In this document: positions 16,441 through 26,812 of the stretch, piece after piece
Layout of the letters: the number at the start of each line of letters is the position of its first letter
How positions within the stretch are numbered: the stretch's first letter is position 1
Source of the DNA: Billgrantia endophytica
Lineage (GTDB): Bacteria; Pseudomonadota; Gammaproteobacteria; Pseudomonadales; Halomonadaceae
Direction of reading: 5' to 3'
DNA length: 64,000 nt
Assembly (NCBI RefSeq): GCF_002879615.1
Contig: NZ_PNRF01000020.1
Coordinates: 62,001-126,000 of the forward strand
Translations under genes and position numbers: made by a program
The notes under the pieces: generated by a model
Seen by the model: the letters and a program-made list of their open reading frames with translations, nothing else
Database searches by the model: none
Told to the model about the DNA's origin: nothing

Positions 16441-16700
16441 CTCGAATACCTCGCTTGCATTGGCCTATAGTATCCCGTTCCTGCGAAGCACTGGCCATCC
16501 CCACCGGCTGGTCCTGTTCACAGATTCACTGCAAGAGCCTGTGGATAAACTATGGAAAGCGTCCCCCGTCCCCGATGAGCCGCGGCCCTCGGTGCAATGG
16601 TCACTTCTTGATCAGCCAGGCCGGGTCGACGTCCCCCGGGAGTTGGCTGACAAGCCCTTGCCCTGCAAGGTAGAGTGCACGCTCCAAGAGAGGAGTCGTC

Positions 16701-17726
16701 ATGCAGCCGATCCACACGCTTCACGATTTCTTCGTGCGCACTGGCGCCGAGGTACGGGCCTATCACCTGGGGCGCCGCGTCGAACCCTGCAACCTCGAGG
16801 TCCTGGAAAGCTTCGAGGCCGGCAATACGCCGTGGCCCCAGCCATGGCAGGGACAGGCCAGGCTGGGGCTGGTCTTTCGCCTGGGCGATGCGCCCGATCC
16901 ACTGATCTGGTTTCTTGCCCTTCCGATAGATGAGCAGGGTCTACTGGTGCCCGCCCCCCGGGACGCCTTCCTGCAGCGGCTGCTGGAAACCCTGGGGCGC
17001 AGCGTTCAGCACGCTGGCGGCAAAGGCGATGGCAGGATCGATAACCTGATGCAGGACAACCCCCTGGCCTATACGCCCTCGCTGCCCTTTCAGGCAATGC
17101 TGCATGCCCGGGCAAGCCATGACATGGACATGCCGGCCAGCCCGCACCTGGAGCCGGTGGAAGCCTACCTGAGCGGACAACAGGCACTGGACTGGCAAGC
17201 GCTGGGGCTCCAGGGCCTAGCCGACTACGTGGTGCGCCTGGACGACGACACCAGCCAGCTATTGTCGGCTCGATTGACCGACCTGCCCAACGAAGTGCTC
17301 ACTTCGCTATGCTACTGTCTGGAGCACAGGCAGGTGCCTGATGCGTTGACCCGGGCGTTGCGTCACAGGGGTGAGCGGGCCGCGGCCGAGGGTGACATCG
17401 AACGCTTCTGCGCCTGTGTGCGCGCCGTGAGCGGAGGATCGCCGGCCTTGGTAGGCGACTGGTTCGACACGCTGCTCGCCGACCCGGACGCCTGTGGCCC
17501 CGATCTGTTGGCGGCTCTCGCCGGCCGTGGATGGGCACACCTGGAGGATGCCGAGCGCCTGCCGCGCTTTCTCGCTCGACTTGCCGAGGAGCCGCGTGCA
17601 GACTTCGCCGCCGTGGCCCGGGACCTGGCCCTGATTCCGCGCTTGCGGCTACCGGTCTTGATGGCATTGCGGGAAGCCGGACCGGACACCGTCATCGGCC
17701 AACGACTCGCCGGACTCGGCCACTGA
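16701..17726 (+). CDS. DUF3549 family protein
   Basis: The 341-residue product begins IHTLHDFFVRTGAEVRAYHL, the typical opening of the DUF3549 family of gammaproteobacteria, and stays soluble and rich in leucine and alanine to the end. The first ~200 residues look alpha/beta. The rest looks like a helical repeat with repeated L-A-A-L and R-L-P motifs. No catalytic signature can be seen and the function is unknown. AGAGGAG precedes the ATG. It is followed in the same direction, after 24 bases, by the rimB-like and rimK genes, so it may be part of their operon. Confidence 0.8.
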   Translation: MQPIHTLHDFFVRTGAEVRAYHLGRRVEPCNLEVLESFEAGNTPWPQPWQGQARLGLVFRLGDAPDPLIWFLALPIDEQGLLVPAPRDAFLQRLLETLGRSVQHAGGKGDGRIDNLMQDNPLAYTPSLPFQAMLHARASHDMDMPASPHLEPVEAYLSGQQALDWQALGLQGLADYVVRLDDDTSQLLSARLTDLPNEVLTSLCYCLEHRQVPDALTRALRHRGERAAAEGDIERFCACVRAVSGGSPALVGDWFDTLLADPDACGPDLLAALAGRGWAHLEDAERLPRFLARLAEEPRADFAAVARDLALIPRLRLPVLMALREAGPDTVIGQRLAGLGH

Positions 17727-17750
17727 GTATGGATATGTGGAAGTGATACG

Positions 17751-18188
17751 ATGAAGGAACTGCCCTATACCCCAAAGGCCGTCATTGGTCGCCGCGAGAT
17801 GGTGACCCTGCCGGAGATAGGCATGACGGTGTGCGCCAAGGTCGATACCGGTGCGCGCACGTCGGCCCTGCACGCAGAGGATATCGAACTCTACGAGGAG
17901 GATGGCCACCTCTGGGTCAGCTTCACCACGCGCAGCGGAGGACCTGTCACACCGCCCCACATGATTCGTATGCACCTGCACGACAGGCGACGGGTAACCA
18001 GCTCCAACGGGCAGGCGGAATGGCGCTACGTGATTAGAACACCCGTGCAACTCGGCAAGCTCGAAATGATGGTGGAACTGACCCTTACCGACCGCCGCAA
18101 CATGCGCCACCCCATGCTTCTGGGCCGCCGCGCCCTGCGCCGCCTGCTGGTGGCGTCGGGTGTCACGTTTCTGCATGGCGAACCCTGA
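17751..18188 (+). CDS. rimB: RimB-like retropepsin-type aspartic protease (annotated ATP-dependent zinc protease)
   Basis: The 145-residue product carries the retropepsin-like motif VDTGARTSALHA (D32-T-G-A) and the conserved late segment HPMLLGRRALRRLLV. This is the family usually annotated as ATP-dependent zinc protease (PF05618). In pseudomonads a member called RimB is encoded with RimK and modulates glutamate tailing of ribosomal protein S6. Here rimK starts 34 bases downstream in the same direction, supporting that role. The zinc and ATP part of the name is historical; only the aspartyl motif is visible. Confidence 0.8.
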   Translation: MKELPYTPKAVIGRREMVTLPEIGMTVCAKVDTGARTSALHAEDIELYEEDGHLWVSFTTRSGGPVTPPHMIRMHLHDRRRVTSSNGQAEWRYVIRTPVQLGKLEMMVELTLTDRRNMRHPMLLGRRALRRLLVASGVTFLHGEP

Positions 18189-18221
18189 GCCAATCTCTGC
18201 CATTCGACTTCGGAGCCCTCG

Positions 18222-19130
18222 ATGCATATCGCGATATTGTCCCGCAATCGTAATCTCTACTCCACGCGTCGACTGGTGGAGGCCGCCGAGAGTCGCGGCC
18301 ACAGCATCCGGGTGATCGATACCCTGCGCTGCTACATGAGTATTGCCGCTCACCACCCATCGATCCATCTCAAGGGGCAAGAGCTCGAACACTTCGATGC
18401 GGTCATACCCCGGATCGGCGCCTCGGTGACATTCTATGGCTGTGCCGTACTTCGCCAGTTCGAGATGATGGGCACCTATGTCGTCAACGACTCGGTCGGC
18501 ATCACCCGGTCACGGGATAAGCTGCGCTCGCTGCAGCTGCTGTCGCGCAAGGGGCTGGGCCTGCCAATTACCGGCTTCGCCCACTCGCCAGACGATATCC
18601 CCGACCTGATCACGATGGTCAAGGGGGCGCCCCTGGTCATCAAGCTGCTCGAGGGAACCCAGGGCATTGGCGTCGTGCTGGCCGAGACCAACCAGGCTGC
18701 CGAGTCGGTGATCCAGGCCTTCATGGGCATGAAGGCGAATATCATGGTGCAGGAGTACATCAAGGAGGCCCGTGGGGCCGATATCCGCTGCTTCGTGATC
18801 GGCGACAAGGTCGTCGCTTCCATGAAGCGTCAGGCTGCCGATGGCGAGTTCCGCTCCAATCTTCACCGCGGCGGTACTGCCAGCCTGATCCGGATCACAC
18901 CGGAGGAGCGCTCCACGGCCATTCGCGCGGCCAAGGCCATGGGGCTTCGCGTTGCCGGCGTCGACCTGTTGCGCGCCAACCACGGCCCGGTAATCATGGA
19001 GGTCAATTCGTCGCCCGGGCTACAGGGCATCGAAACCGCAACCGGCAAGGACATCGCCGGTTTGATCATCGAGCATCTGGAGAAGCACGCCAGCACGCCA
19101 CGCAAGGTACCACCCAAGCCGAAGGGTTGA
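18222..19130 (+). CDS. rimK: Ribosomal protein S6-L-glutamate ligase RimK
   Basis: RimK is an ATP-grasp ligase that adds glutamate residues to the C-terminus of ribosomal protein S6 and can make poly-alpha-glutamate. The 302-residue product has the family length and landmarks: [20 protein letters not shown] at the start, [20 protein letters not shown] (about 88-107), the ATP-grasp core [17 protein letters not shown] (about 143-159), [20 protein letters not shown], and the metal-binding [13 protein letters not shown] (about 260-272). The rimB-like gene precedes it, probably in one operon. A small gene follows after 80 bases. Confidence 0.95.
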   Translation: MHIAILSRNRNLYSTRRLVEAAESRGHSIRVIDTLRCYMSIAAHHPSIHLKGQELEHFDAVIPRIGASVTFYGCAVLRQFEMMGTYVVNDSVGITRSRDKLRSLQLLSRKGLGLPITGFAHSPDDIPDLITMVKGAPLVIKLLEGTQGIGVVLAETNQAAESVIQAFMGMKANIMVQEYIKEARGADIRCFVIGDKVVASMKRQAADGEFRSNLHRGGTASLIRITPEERSTAIRAAKAMGLRVAGVDLLRANHGPVIMEVNSSPGLQGIETATGKDIAGLIIEHLEKHASTPRKVPPKPKG

Positions 19131-19211
19131 GCGTGTAATAAATTCACCATGGGGGTGGCAAAAGAACGGCGAGCCCCCCACAATCTGCGTCACCGGAGGA
19201 GGTGACCGCTC

Positions 19212-19655
19212 ATGTTTCTCGACAATCGCCAAGTGGCGATGGACAGCGTACTCGAAGCGCTGGCCGACAGTATCGATTATTTTCAGGACAACCTGGAGCG
19301 CCTGCGCCCGTCGCTGCGCGAAACCCTCAAGCCTCACTACGAGGCCAGGGCCAAGGCCATGCGCCGCCTGCAGGAACTCGCCAGACATCACCTGAACCTG
19401 CTTCCCCGGGATGCCGATGTCGAGCGTGATGACTACCTGTGGCTATGGAGCCGCCTGAAGAGCTTCGTGGGCAACGAGAGCCAGGTCGTCATCGGCGAGC
19501 TGCTCGAACAGGAGCGCGTGCTGATGCAGGCGCTGTCCACTCTGTTCACGCACCCCCTGCCCGACCCCCTGGAACCCGTGGTGGAAGAATGCTGGCAGCA
19601 GTGCCGAGCGTTGATACGCGAACTCTATCGCCTGCAGAAGCAGCGTCAGCGCTGA
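19212..19655 (+). CDS. Small helical protein, possibly DUF2383/ferritin-like
   Basis: The 147-residue product is soluble and almost entirely helical, with regular heptad-like hydrophobic spacing (VLEALADSIDYFQDNLERLR; HYEARAKAMRRLQELARHHL; LLEQERVLMQALSTLF). This suggests a four-helix bundle of the DUF2383 type, but clear metal-ligand Glu/His pairs are not obvious, so the family is tentative. GGAGGAGGTGA precedes the ATG at good spacing. Its 3' end overlaps the converging sanA-like gene by ten bases. Confidence 0.6.
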   Translation: MFLDNRQVAMDSVLEALADSIDYFQDNLERLRPSLRETLKPHYEARAKAMRRLQELARHHLNLLPRDADVERDDYLWLWSRLKSFVGNESQVVIGELLEQERVLMQALSTLFTHPLPDPLEPVVEECWQQCRALIRELYRLQKQRQR

Positions 19656-20392
19656 CGCTGCTGCCTGCCCGGCTCGTCCCGTTCTGCCTCCAGCGCCGCT
19701 TCGATCACGACAGCGTTCCAGACCTGCGGCGCAATTTCCAATGGCTCCAGCGGGCCCAGGAAATAGGGCTCGCGTCCCCACAGATAGAGATCCCCCAGCG
19801 TCGCCGCACGCGCCACCCATTCTCGGGCCTGCAGTCGCCATAGTCCGGCTACCGGCCTTGCAGGTGCCGCACAGCCGGTCACGTCGAGTCCCAGCGAATC
19901 GGCAATGAAGAGCGCCCTAGGCAAGTGCCAGGACTGAGTGACCAATAGCGCCTGCTCCACACCGAACACGTCCCGGGCACGAACCAGGGTGTCGAAGGTG
20001 CTGAAGCCTGCGTAATCCAGTGTCATGTCCTCGTCGCGAACAAAGCGGCCACGCAAGTCTCGCCACATGGTGACGGGCTCATTGTAGTAGCGAGTCCTGT
20101 TGTCGCCTGACAGCAGAAGATGCTCGACCCTGCCCAGGCGTACCAGGCGTGCCGAAGCACTCATGCGCGCATCGAAGTGTGGGTTGCGCACGCCGCTACG
20201 GGTCCAGTGCGAGGTGCCGAAAACGATACCGACCCGCTCGGGGCCACACAAAGGCAGGTCGTGCTCGATACGCGCATGGGTCTGGCTCAGCACCCAGAGG
20301 TTGGCCCCCACAAAGAGCAGTGACGCCAGGAGCAACGAAGCTCCCAGCGTCATCAGCAATACCTTGAAGACCTTCCACAGCAGCGCGACCAT
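19646..20392 (-). CDS. SanA/YdcF-family (DUF218) membrane protein
   Basis: The 248-residue product starts with a signal-anchor helix (about residues 8-36). The DUF218 domain follows, with GIVFGTSHWTRSGVRNPHFD (about 55-74), LLLSGDNRTRYYNEPVTMW, and LLVTQSWHLPRALFIADSLG (about 148-167). SanA-type proteins sit in the inner membrane facing the periplasm and affect envelope permeability and vancomycin resistance; the enzymatic activity is unknown. It is followed after 45 bases by nothing in the same direction and faces the small helical gene. It lies downstream of the SUF operon's end but on the other side of 20393-20437. Confidence 0.82.
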   Translation of the reverse strand: MVALLWKVFKVLLMTLGASLLLASLLFVGANLWVLSQTHARIEHDLPLCGPERVGIVFGTSHWTRSGVRNPHFDARMSASARLVRLGRVEHLLLSGDNRTRYYNEPVTMWRDLRGRFVRDEDMTLDYAGFSTFDTLVRARDVFGVEQALLVTQSWHLPRALFIADSLGLDVTGCAAPARPVAGLWRLQAREWVARAATLGDLYLWGREPYFLGPLEPLEIAPQVWNAVVIEAALEAERDEPGRQQRQR

Positions 20393-20437
20393 CGATATCC
20401 CCGGCCCTCAGGAGGCGACATGAGTCGAGGCTTCCGC

Positions 20438-21010
20438 TCAGAACATTCCGAGTTCCAGCTTTGCCTCGTCACTCATCATCTCACGGCTCCAGGGTGGATC
20501 GAAGACGATTTCGGTATGGACCTTGCTGATCTGCGGCGCGCCGAGAATCTTGTTGCGGGCATCGGCGGCGATCACATCCCCCATTCCGCAGCCTGGCGCC
20601 GTCAGGGTCATGCGGATGGTGACGATGCGTTCACCGCTGATCAGGCGCTCGATACGGCAACCGTAGACCAGCCCCAAGTCGACGATATTGACCGGAATCT
20701 CGGGGTCGAAGCAGGTGCGAAGCTGATCCCAGACGAACTGTTCGATCTCCTCGTCCGAGGCATCGTCAGGCAATGTCGGCCGAGGCAGGGCCTCCAGGCC
20801 CAGTGCATCGAGATTGGCTCCTTCGATCAGGTAGAGCCGCCCCTCGAAGCCGACGCTGATCGAGCTGCCCTTGGCCTGCATCACGCTGACGATACTGTCC
20901 TCGGCCAGGGTCACGGTCTTGCCGAAGGGAATGGAAATCGCCGCCACGTCGCGTTGCAGTGGCAGCGTCTGTCCTCTTTCCAGACTGGCGATCTGTTCGA
21001 TGTCCGACAT
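20438..21010 (-). CDS. sufT: SufT: iron-sulfur cluster assembly accessory protein
   Basis: The 190-residue product has an N-terminal section of about 90 residues and a DUF59/MIP18 domain (about 95-185), with DPEIPVNIVDLGLVYGCRIE and the LTAPGCGMGDVI motif holding the conserved cysteine. SufT helps maturation of Fe-S proteins, mostly under high iron-sulfur demand. It is the last gene of the suf operon: its ATG lies two bases after the sufS stop codon, implying coupled translation. Confidence 0.92.
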   Translation of the reverse strand: MSDIEQIASLERGQTLPLQRDVAAISIPFGKTVTLAEDSIVSVMQAKGSSISVGFEGRLYLIEGANLDALGLEALPRPTLPDDASDEEIEQFVWDQLRTCFDPEIPVNIVDLGLVYGCRIERLISGERIVTIRMTLTAPGCGMGDVIAADARNKILGAPQISKVHTEIVFDPPWSREMMSDEAKLELGMF

Positions 21011-21012
21011 GC

Positions 21013-22272
21013 TCAGCGCACCATCCCGATGACCCGCTCCAGGGCAGCGGCGAAGACATCGACTTCTTCCAGCGTATTGTAGGCGGCAAACGAGGCACGA
21101 CAGGTCGCCTCCACACCGAAGTGCGCCAACAACGGCTGGGCACAGTGATTGCCGGTTCGAATGGCCACCCCCAGTTGGTCGATCAGCAGCGCGATATCCT
21201 GGGAGTGCGCCCCATCCACCACGAACGATAGCACTCCCGCCTTGTCAGGCGCCGTACCCAGCAGGTGTAGCCCGTCGATGCGCGACACTCCTGCCGTGGC
21301 ACGCGCCAGCAGTTCCGCCTCCCAGCCCCCTATACGCGCCAGCCCCACGCCACTGACCCAGTCGAGCGCTACGCCCAGGGCAATGACTTCGGCGATGGCC
21401 GGCGTGCCGGCCTCGAACTTGTGGGGTATATCGGCAAAGATCGTTGGCACGTCGAACGAGACGCTCTTGATCATCTCGCCACCGCCCTGCCAGGGCGGCA
21501 TGGCATCAAGCAGCTCGGCCTTGCCATAGAGAACCCCGGCACCGGTGGGCCCGTAGACCTTGTGACCCGAGAAAGCGTAAAAATCGGCATCGATGTCGCG
21601 AACGTCCACCGTCTGGTGGGGCGCGGCCTGGGCGCCGTCCACCAGGATTCGTGCACCGTGGCGGTGTGCGATGGACGCCATCTCGCGTACCGGGTTGATG
21701 GTACCGAAGGCATTGGAGACATGGTTGACGGCCACCAGCTTCGTACGCTCGGTGAACAACGCACGATAGGCGGCCATGTCCAGCACCCCGCGCTCGTCGA
21801 CCGGGATCACCTTGACCACGATACCGAGCTGACCGGCCAGCAGTTGCCAGGGCACGATATTGGAGTGATGCTCGAGCAGCGACACCAGGACTTCGTCCCC
21901 AGCCTCAAGGTTGGTCCGGCCCCAGCTGTTGGCCACCAGGTTGATCGCCTCGGTGGTACCGCGGGTGAATACGATTTCGCGCCTGTCCGCCGCGCCGAGG
22001 AAGGCGCGTACCGTTTCGCGCGTGCCCTCGTACGCCGCCGTCGCCTCGTCGGCCAGCGTGTGCAGTCCGCGGTGAATGTTGGCGTTGTAGCGACTGTAGT
22101 AGTCACGGAACGTGTCGATCACCGGCAGCGGCGTCTGGCTGGTAGCGGCATTGTCGAGATAGACCAGCGACCTGCCATGCACCTGCCGCTCGAGGATGGG
22201 AAAGTCGGCACGAATCCCGGCCACATCGAAGGGCGGGGTGTCAAACACGCGATCAGTGGCCAGGTCATTCAT
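21013..22272 (-). CDS. sufS: Cysteine desulfurase SufS
   Basis: SufS is a PLP enzyme that removes sulfur from cysteine to feed Fe-S cluster assembly on SufBCD. The 419-residue product shows the PLP lysine K238 in FSGHKVYGPTG, the aspartate in VDGAQAAPHQ (about 211-220) and the catalytic cysteine C377 in RTGNHCAQP. The family usually has RxGHHCAQ, so one histidine is replaced by asparagine here. LEHHSNIVPWQ (about 133-143) is the class II desulfurase signature. No sufE or sufU partner is seen in this operon, so a sulfur acceptor must be encoded elsewhere. It starts 15 bases after sufD. Confidence 0.95.
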   Translation of the reverse strand: MNDLATDRVFDTPPFDVAGIRADFPILERQVHGRSLVYLDNAATSQTPLPVIDTFRDYYSRYNANIHRGLHTLADEATAAYEGTRETVRAFLGAADRREIVFTRGTTEAINLVANSWGRTNLEAGDEVLVSLLEHHSNIVPWQLLAGQLGIVVKVIPVDERGVLDMAAYRALFTERTKLVAVNHVSNAFGTINPVREMASIAHRHGARILVDGAQAAPHQTVDVRDIDADFYAFSGHKVYGPTGAGVLYGKAELLDAMPPWQGGGEMIKSVSFDVPTIFADIPHKFEAGTPAIAEVIALGVALDWVSGVGLARIGGWEAELLARATAGVSRIDGLHLLGTAPDKAGVLSFVVDGAHSQDIALLIDQLGVAIRTGNHCAQPLLAHFGVEATCRASFAAYNTLEEVDVFAAALERVIGMVR

Positions 22273-22287
22273 CGTTGCCTCCTCGGC

Positions 22288-23658
22288 TCAGTCGTCATGC
22301 AGCGACATGGCGGATTCCACCAGCCCGGACAGGTTGAAACGCTCCGGCAGCTTGCCGGCCACCGCCAACTCGACACGCTCGGCCACGGCCTCCAGCTCGA
22401 CACGCTCCATGACTTCACCGGCAAAGGCGAGCGTCAGCAGGCCACGGGCGGTCTGTTCATCGATGCCACGGGTGCGCAGGGTGAACACCGCCTCCTCGTC
22501 GAGCTGGCCGGTAGTGGCGCCATGGGAGCACTTGACATCGTCGGCATAGATCTCGAGCTCGGGCTTGGTGTCGATCTCGGCCCGGTCGGAAAGCAGCAGA
22601 TTGGCGTTGCTCTGATGCGCCTCGATCTTCTGGCTGTCGCGCTTGACCACCACCTTGCCATTGAACACGCCACGGGCACGGTCATCGAGAATGCCCTTGT
22701 AATTCTCGTTGGAGAACGTGTGCGGGGCGTTATGGTTGGCCAGGGTGTGGTTGTCCACGTGCTGGCGACCCTGCGCGTAGAAGAGGCCGTTGAAGTTGGC
22801 CTCGGCACCCTGGCCGTTGAGGTCGGTCACCAGGTCGTTGCGCACCAGGCTGCCACCCAGGTTCAGGTTGAACGAGGTGTAGCGGCTGTCACGACCCTGA
22901 TCCACGTGGATGCTGGCCACGTGCAGGTCACCCAGCGGAGCCTCCTGAAGCTTGTAGTGGGTCAGGACAGCCCCCCGGTCGAGCATGATCTCGCCCACCA
23001 GGTTGGTGAAATTGGCGGCCTCGGCCTCGCCGACATGATGCTCGATCACCGTGGCCTGGCTACGGGCTCCCGCTTCGATCAGTACCCGCGGGTGACACAT
23101 GATCGGCCGCGGATTGGCACGGGAGAGGAACTGCAGCAGGACCGGCTTTTCCACCACGCTGCCCGGCGCCAGCCGAACGATGGCCCCCTCTTCGGTGAAG
23201 GCCGTGTTCAGTGCGGAAAAAGGCGAGAACTCCACCCCGGTCAAACGCCCCAGCGGGCCACCCACGGCTTCGTGGTTGTCAGCCAATGCCTGGCTGAGCG
23301 GCAAGATCGCCACGCCAGCCGGCAGCTCACCGAGGTCGGACAGTGCCGCGGAGAAGACGCCGTCGACAAAGGTCAGCCGGTGGGCATCCAGAGGCAGCGT
23401 CAGTGCCGCGGCGGACGCCGGGGAAAACTCGGCGCTATCGGTAAGGGAAAAATCCCCCCTGGCAATGGCGCGCACGTCCGTGTATTTCCATGCCTCGACG
23501 CGTCGATCGGGAAAGCCCAGCGCCTCGAAACGGGCAGCCCCCGCCTGGCGGCGCGCAGCGATCCAGGTCGGCTCCGGGCCATTGGCCTGTCGGCGTACCC
23601 CGGTACGCTCGGTCAACCGGTCGATAAAGCGCTTAACATCGCTCTGGACGTCACTCAT
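22288..23658 (-). CDS. sufD: Fe-S cluster assembly scaffold protein SufD
   Basis: SufD pairs with SufB in the SufBC2D scaffold and is needed for iron entry. The 456-residue product has a variable helical N-terminal region with FPDRRVEAWKYTDVRAIARG (about 48-67) and the right-handed beta-helix core typical of the family. Landmarks are RGVFNGKVVVKRDSQKIEAH, followed by Q-S-N-A-N-L-L-L-S, and KPELEIYADDVKCSHGATTG with the conserved CSHGAT near residue 380. Its ATG overlaps the sufC stop by four bases, so sufC and sufD are translationally coupled. Confidence 0.95.
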   Translation of the reverse strand: MSDVQSDVKRFIDRLTERTGVRRQANGPEPTWIAARRQAGAARFEALGFPDRRVEAWKYTDVRAIARGDFSLTDSAEFSPASAAALTLPLDAHRLTFVDGVFSAALSDLGELPAGVAILPLSQALADNHEAVGGPLGRLTGVEFSPFSALNTAFTEEGAIVRLAPGSVVEKPVLLQFLSRANPRPIMCHPRVLIEAGARSQATVIEHHVGEAEAANFTNLVGEIMLDRGAVLTHYKLQEAPLGDLHVASIHVDQGRDSRYTSFNLNLGGSLVRNDLVTDLNGQGAEANFNGLFYAQGRQHVDNHTLANHNAPHTFSNENYKGILDDRARGVFNGKVVVKRDSQKIEAHQSNANLLLSDRAEIDTKPELEIYADDVKCSHGATTGQLDEEAVFTLRTRGIDEQTARGLLTLAFAGEVMERVELEAVAERVELAVAGKLPERFNLSGLVESAMSLHDD

Positions 23659-24407
23659 GCAGCGGACTCCTCCAGGACCCAGTCGTAACCGCGTGACTCG
23701 AGTTCCTTGGCCAGTTCCTTGTCGCCGCTCTTGGCGATGCGGCCATCGACCAGCACGTGCACGTGGTCGGGAATGATATAGTCGAGCAGCCGCTGGTAGT
23801 GGGTGACCAGCAGGATGCCGCGGTCGGCGGCACGCAGGCTATTGACACCGTCGGCGACGACGCGCATGGCGTCGATATCCAGGCCGGAATCGATCTCGTC
23901 GAGCATGGCCAGCTTGGGCTGAAGCACCAGCATCTGCAGGATCTCGTTACGCTTCTTCTCGCCGCCGGAGAAACCTTCGTTGACGGCCCGTTGCAGGAAG
24001 CTGGCGTCCATCTTCATCTCGGCGATCTTCGCCTTGATCAGCTTCATGAATTCCGGCGCCGGGATGTCGCCCTCGCCGTGTGCCGCACGCTGGGCGTTGA
24101 GCGCCGCCTTGAGCAGGTAGATATTCTTGACCCCCGGGATCTCCACCGGATACTGGAAGCCAAGCAGCATGCCGGCCAGAGCACGCTCCTCGATTTCCAT
24201 TTCCAGCACGTCCTGGCCCTCGAAGGTGACCGAACCGGAGGTCACTTCGTAACCTTCCTTGCCGGCGATCACGGCCGACAGCGTCGACTTGCCCGCCCCG
24301 TTGGGGCCCATGATGGCGTGAACCTCACCGGCGTTGACGGTCAGGCTGAGGCCCTTGAGGATTTCCTTGCCTTCGACCGTGACGTGCAGATCCTTGACTT
24401 CGAGCAT
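23655..24407 (-). CDS. sufC: Fe-S cluster assembly ATPase SufC
   Basis: SufC is the ABC-type ATPase of the SufBC2D complex. The 250-residue product has Walker A GPNGAGKST (residues 34-42), the signature FSGGEKKRNE and Walker B LAMLDEIDSGLDIDA, all as in characterised SufC. The start MLEVKDLHV at 24407 is preferred over the longer frame from 24470 because family members begin there. The preceding 190-base gap to sufB is unusual for a suf operon and contains a large inverted repeat. Confidence 0.95.
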   Translation of the reverse strand: MLEVKDLHVTVEGKEILKGLSLTVNAGEVHAIMGPNGAGKSTLSAVIAGKEGYEVTSGSVTFEGQDVLEMEIEERALAGMLLGFQYPVEIPGVKNIYLLKAALNAQRAAHGEGDIPAPEFMKLIKAKIAEMKMDASFLQRAVNEGFSGGEKKRNEILQMLVLQPKLAMLDEIDSGLDIDAMRVVADGVNSLRAADRGILLVTHYQRLLDYIIPDHVHVLVDGRIAKSGDKELAKELESRGYDWVLEESAA

Positions 24408-24506
24408 CTTGAGTACCTTATCTATTCTGGCGAGCCGCCAACGCGACCCGAAAAATTTGTTTCCACCCAACCAACAAGCGCGTCATGGGCGAAGGTCAAT
24501 CAAGGC

Positions 24507-24568
24507 GGAAGCCCGACGAGTGCAGCGGAGTTGACTGTTGCTCAATGAGCATGCCGAGTCGGGCTTCC
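24507..24568. repeat. Inverted repeat in the sufB-sufC gap
   Basis: GGAAGCCCGAC at 24507-24517 pairs perfectly with GTCGGGCTTCC at 24558-24568. Inside the 40-base loop a second perfect repeat, TGCTCA-A-TGAGCA (24539-24551), can form, giving a branched structure. It sits in the only large gap of the suf operon, on the transcript between sufB and sufC. It could act as an mRNA processing, stability or attenuation element, or be a REP-like chromosomal repeat. Confidence 0.6.
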
Positions 24569-24597
24569 AACACAGAGTGACCGAGCGCAATAGCGCT

Positions 24598-26040
<1,443 letters not shown>

Positions 26041-26157
26041 GATCAATCCCCTCCCGGGCGGTTGGGTCGGCGAACTGCGAGTCCGCCTGGGTAATGGTGT
26101 TTCGAAGAAGCGCAGTCCGGTGGGCCGTGATGAACACACCGTGTTCGCTTTAACGCG

Positions 26158-26622
26158 TCAGGCCATGTCGATGGCCAGACTGACACTCTGAATGGGCAGC
26201 TGTACCGGCAACTTGATGGGCGACGTGTCGGCCAGGTGCGCCAGGGTCACGCTGTCGAGCAGGGTACGGACAGCCAGTGAAACCCGCTGCCAGTTGTCGG
26301 AAACCCCGCAGGTGGCAAGCAGGTCACAGTCGCCTTCCGCATGGCTGCACTCCGTCATCGCGACCGGCCCCTCGATGGCAGTGATGATATCGATGGCCGT
26401 GATGCGCGAAGCCGGCCTGGCCAGGGAGTAGCCGCCCTGAGAACCGCGCCTGGACTCCAACAGGCCTGCACGCACCAGCATCTTCAGTGTCTTGCTGACG
26501 GTGGGGTGCGGCAGTTGCACCGCCTCGGCGAGCTCCGCTGCGGCATGCGATTGCTCCGGATGGCGTGCAATCTGCGCCATCACCACCGCGGCATAATCGG
26601 TCAGCCGTGAAAGCTTGAGCAT
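26158..26622 (-). CDS. Rrf2/IscR-type regulator of the SUF system
   Basis: The 154-residue product is an Rrf2-family winged-helix regulator: MLKLSRLTDYAAVVMAQIAR, recognition region LPHPTVSKTLKMLVRAGLLE and the wing SRRGSQGGYSLAR. Three cysteines (C92, C99, C105 in TECSHAEGDCDLLATC) are spaced as the Fe-S cluster ligands of IscR-like sensors. Regulators of this kind that precede sufB are known as SUF system Fe-S cluster assembly regulators; cluster loss changes suf expression. An IscR-like operator lies 47 bases upstream, so autoregulation is likely. The gene heads the suf operon. Confidence 0.93.
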   Translation of the reverse strand: MLKLSRLTDYAAVVMAQIARHPEQSHAAAELAEAVQLPHPTVSKTLKMLVRAGLLESRRGSQGGYSLARPASRITAIDIITAIEGPVAMTECSHAEGDCDLLATCGVSDNWQRVSLAVRTLLDSVTLAHLADTSPIKLPVQLPIQSVSLAIDMA

Positions 26623-26668
26623 GCCTGACTCCTCTGATTCGCAGCCGTGTCATATTCACCCGCACCCT

Positions 26669-26693
26669 ATTGGGGACCATTTTAGTCCTGTAT
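26669..26693 (-). promoter_or_regulatory. IscR-type operator in front of the SUF regulator gene
   Basis: Read on the minus strand the site is ATACAGGACTAAAATGGTCC followed by CCAAT. It keeps the GACT-A-WWW-T-x-GTC core and the outer ATA...AT of the type 1 IscR consensus and forms a short palindrome, GGAC-N7-GTCC. It ends about 47 bases before the regulator start, where it would cover the promoter. Confidence 0.6.
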
Positions 26694-26812
26694 GGATTCG
26701 ATGTGAAGCCCTGGAGCCGTTTCCGTCTGTCAGACGGCACGTTGCCGGCATGATCGATGCCGATGGCATCAAAAAATACAATCATTCTCATCTAAAGAAT
26801 GAATCGATCGAC

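Noticed and set aside
16441..16700. Frames across the yqcC-DUF3549 gap (e.g. 16410-16673, 16460-16933)
   Set aside because: They overlap the DUF3549 gene or the promoters, and none has a recognisable product or start signal.
21421..23688. 755-residue plus-strand open frame opposite sufS/sufD
   Set aside because: It overlaps two certain genes on the other strand and spans their boundary; no family is recognisable.
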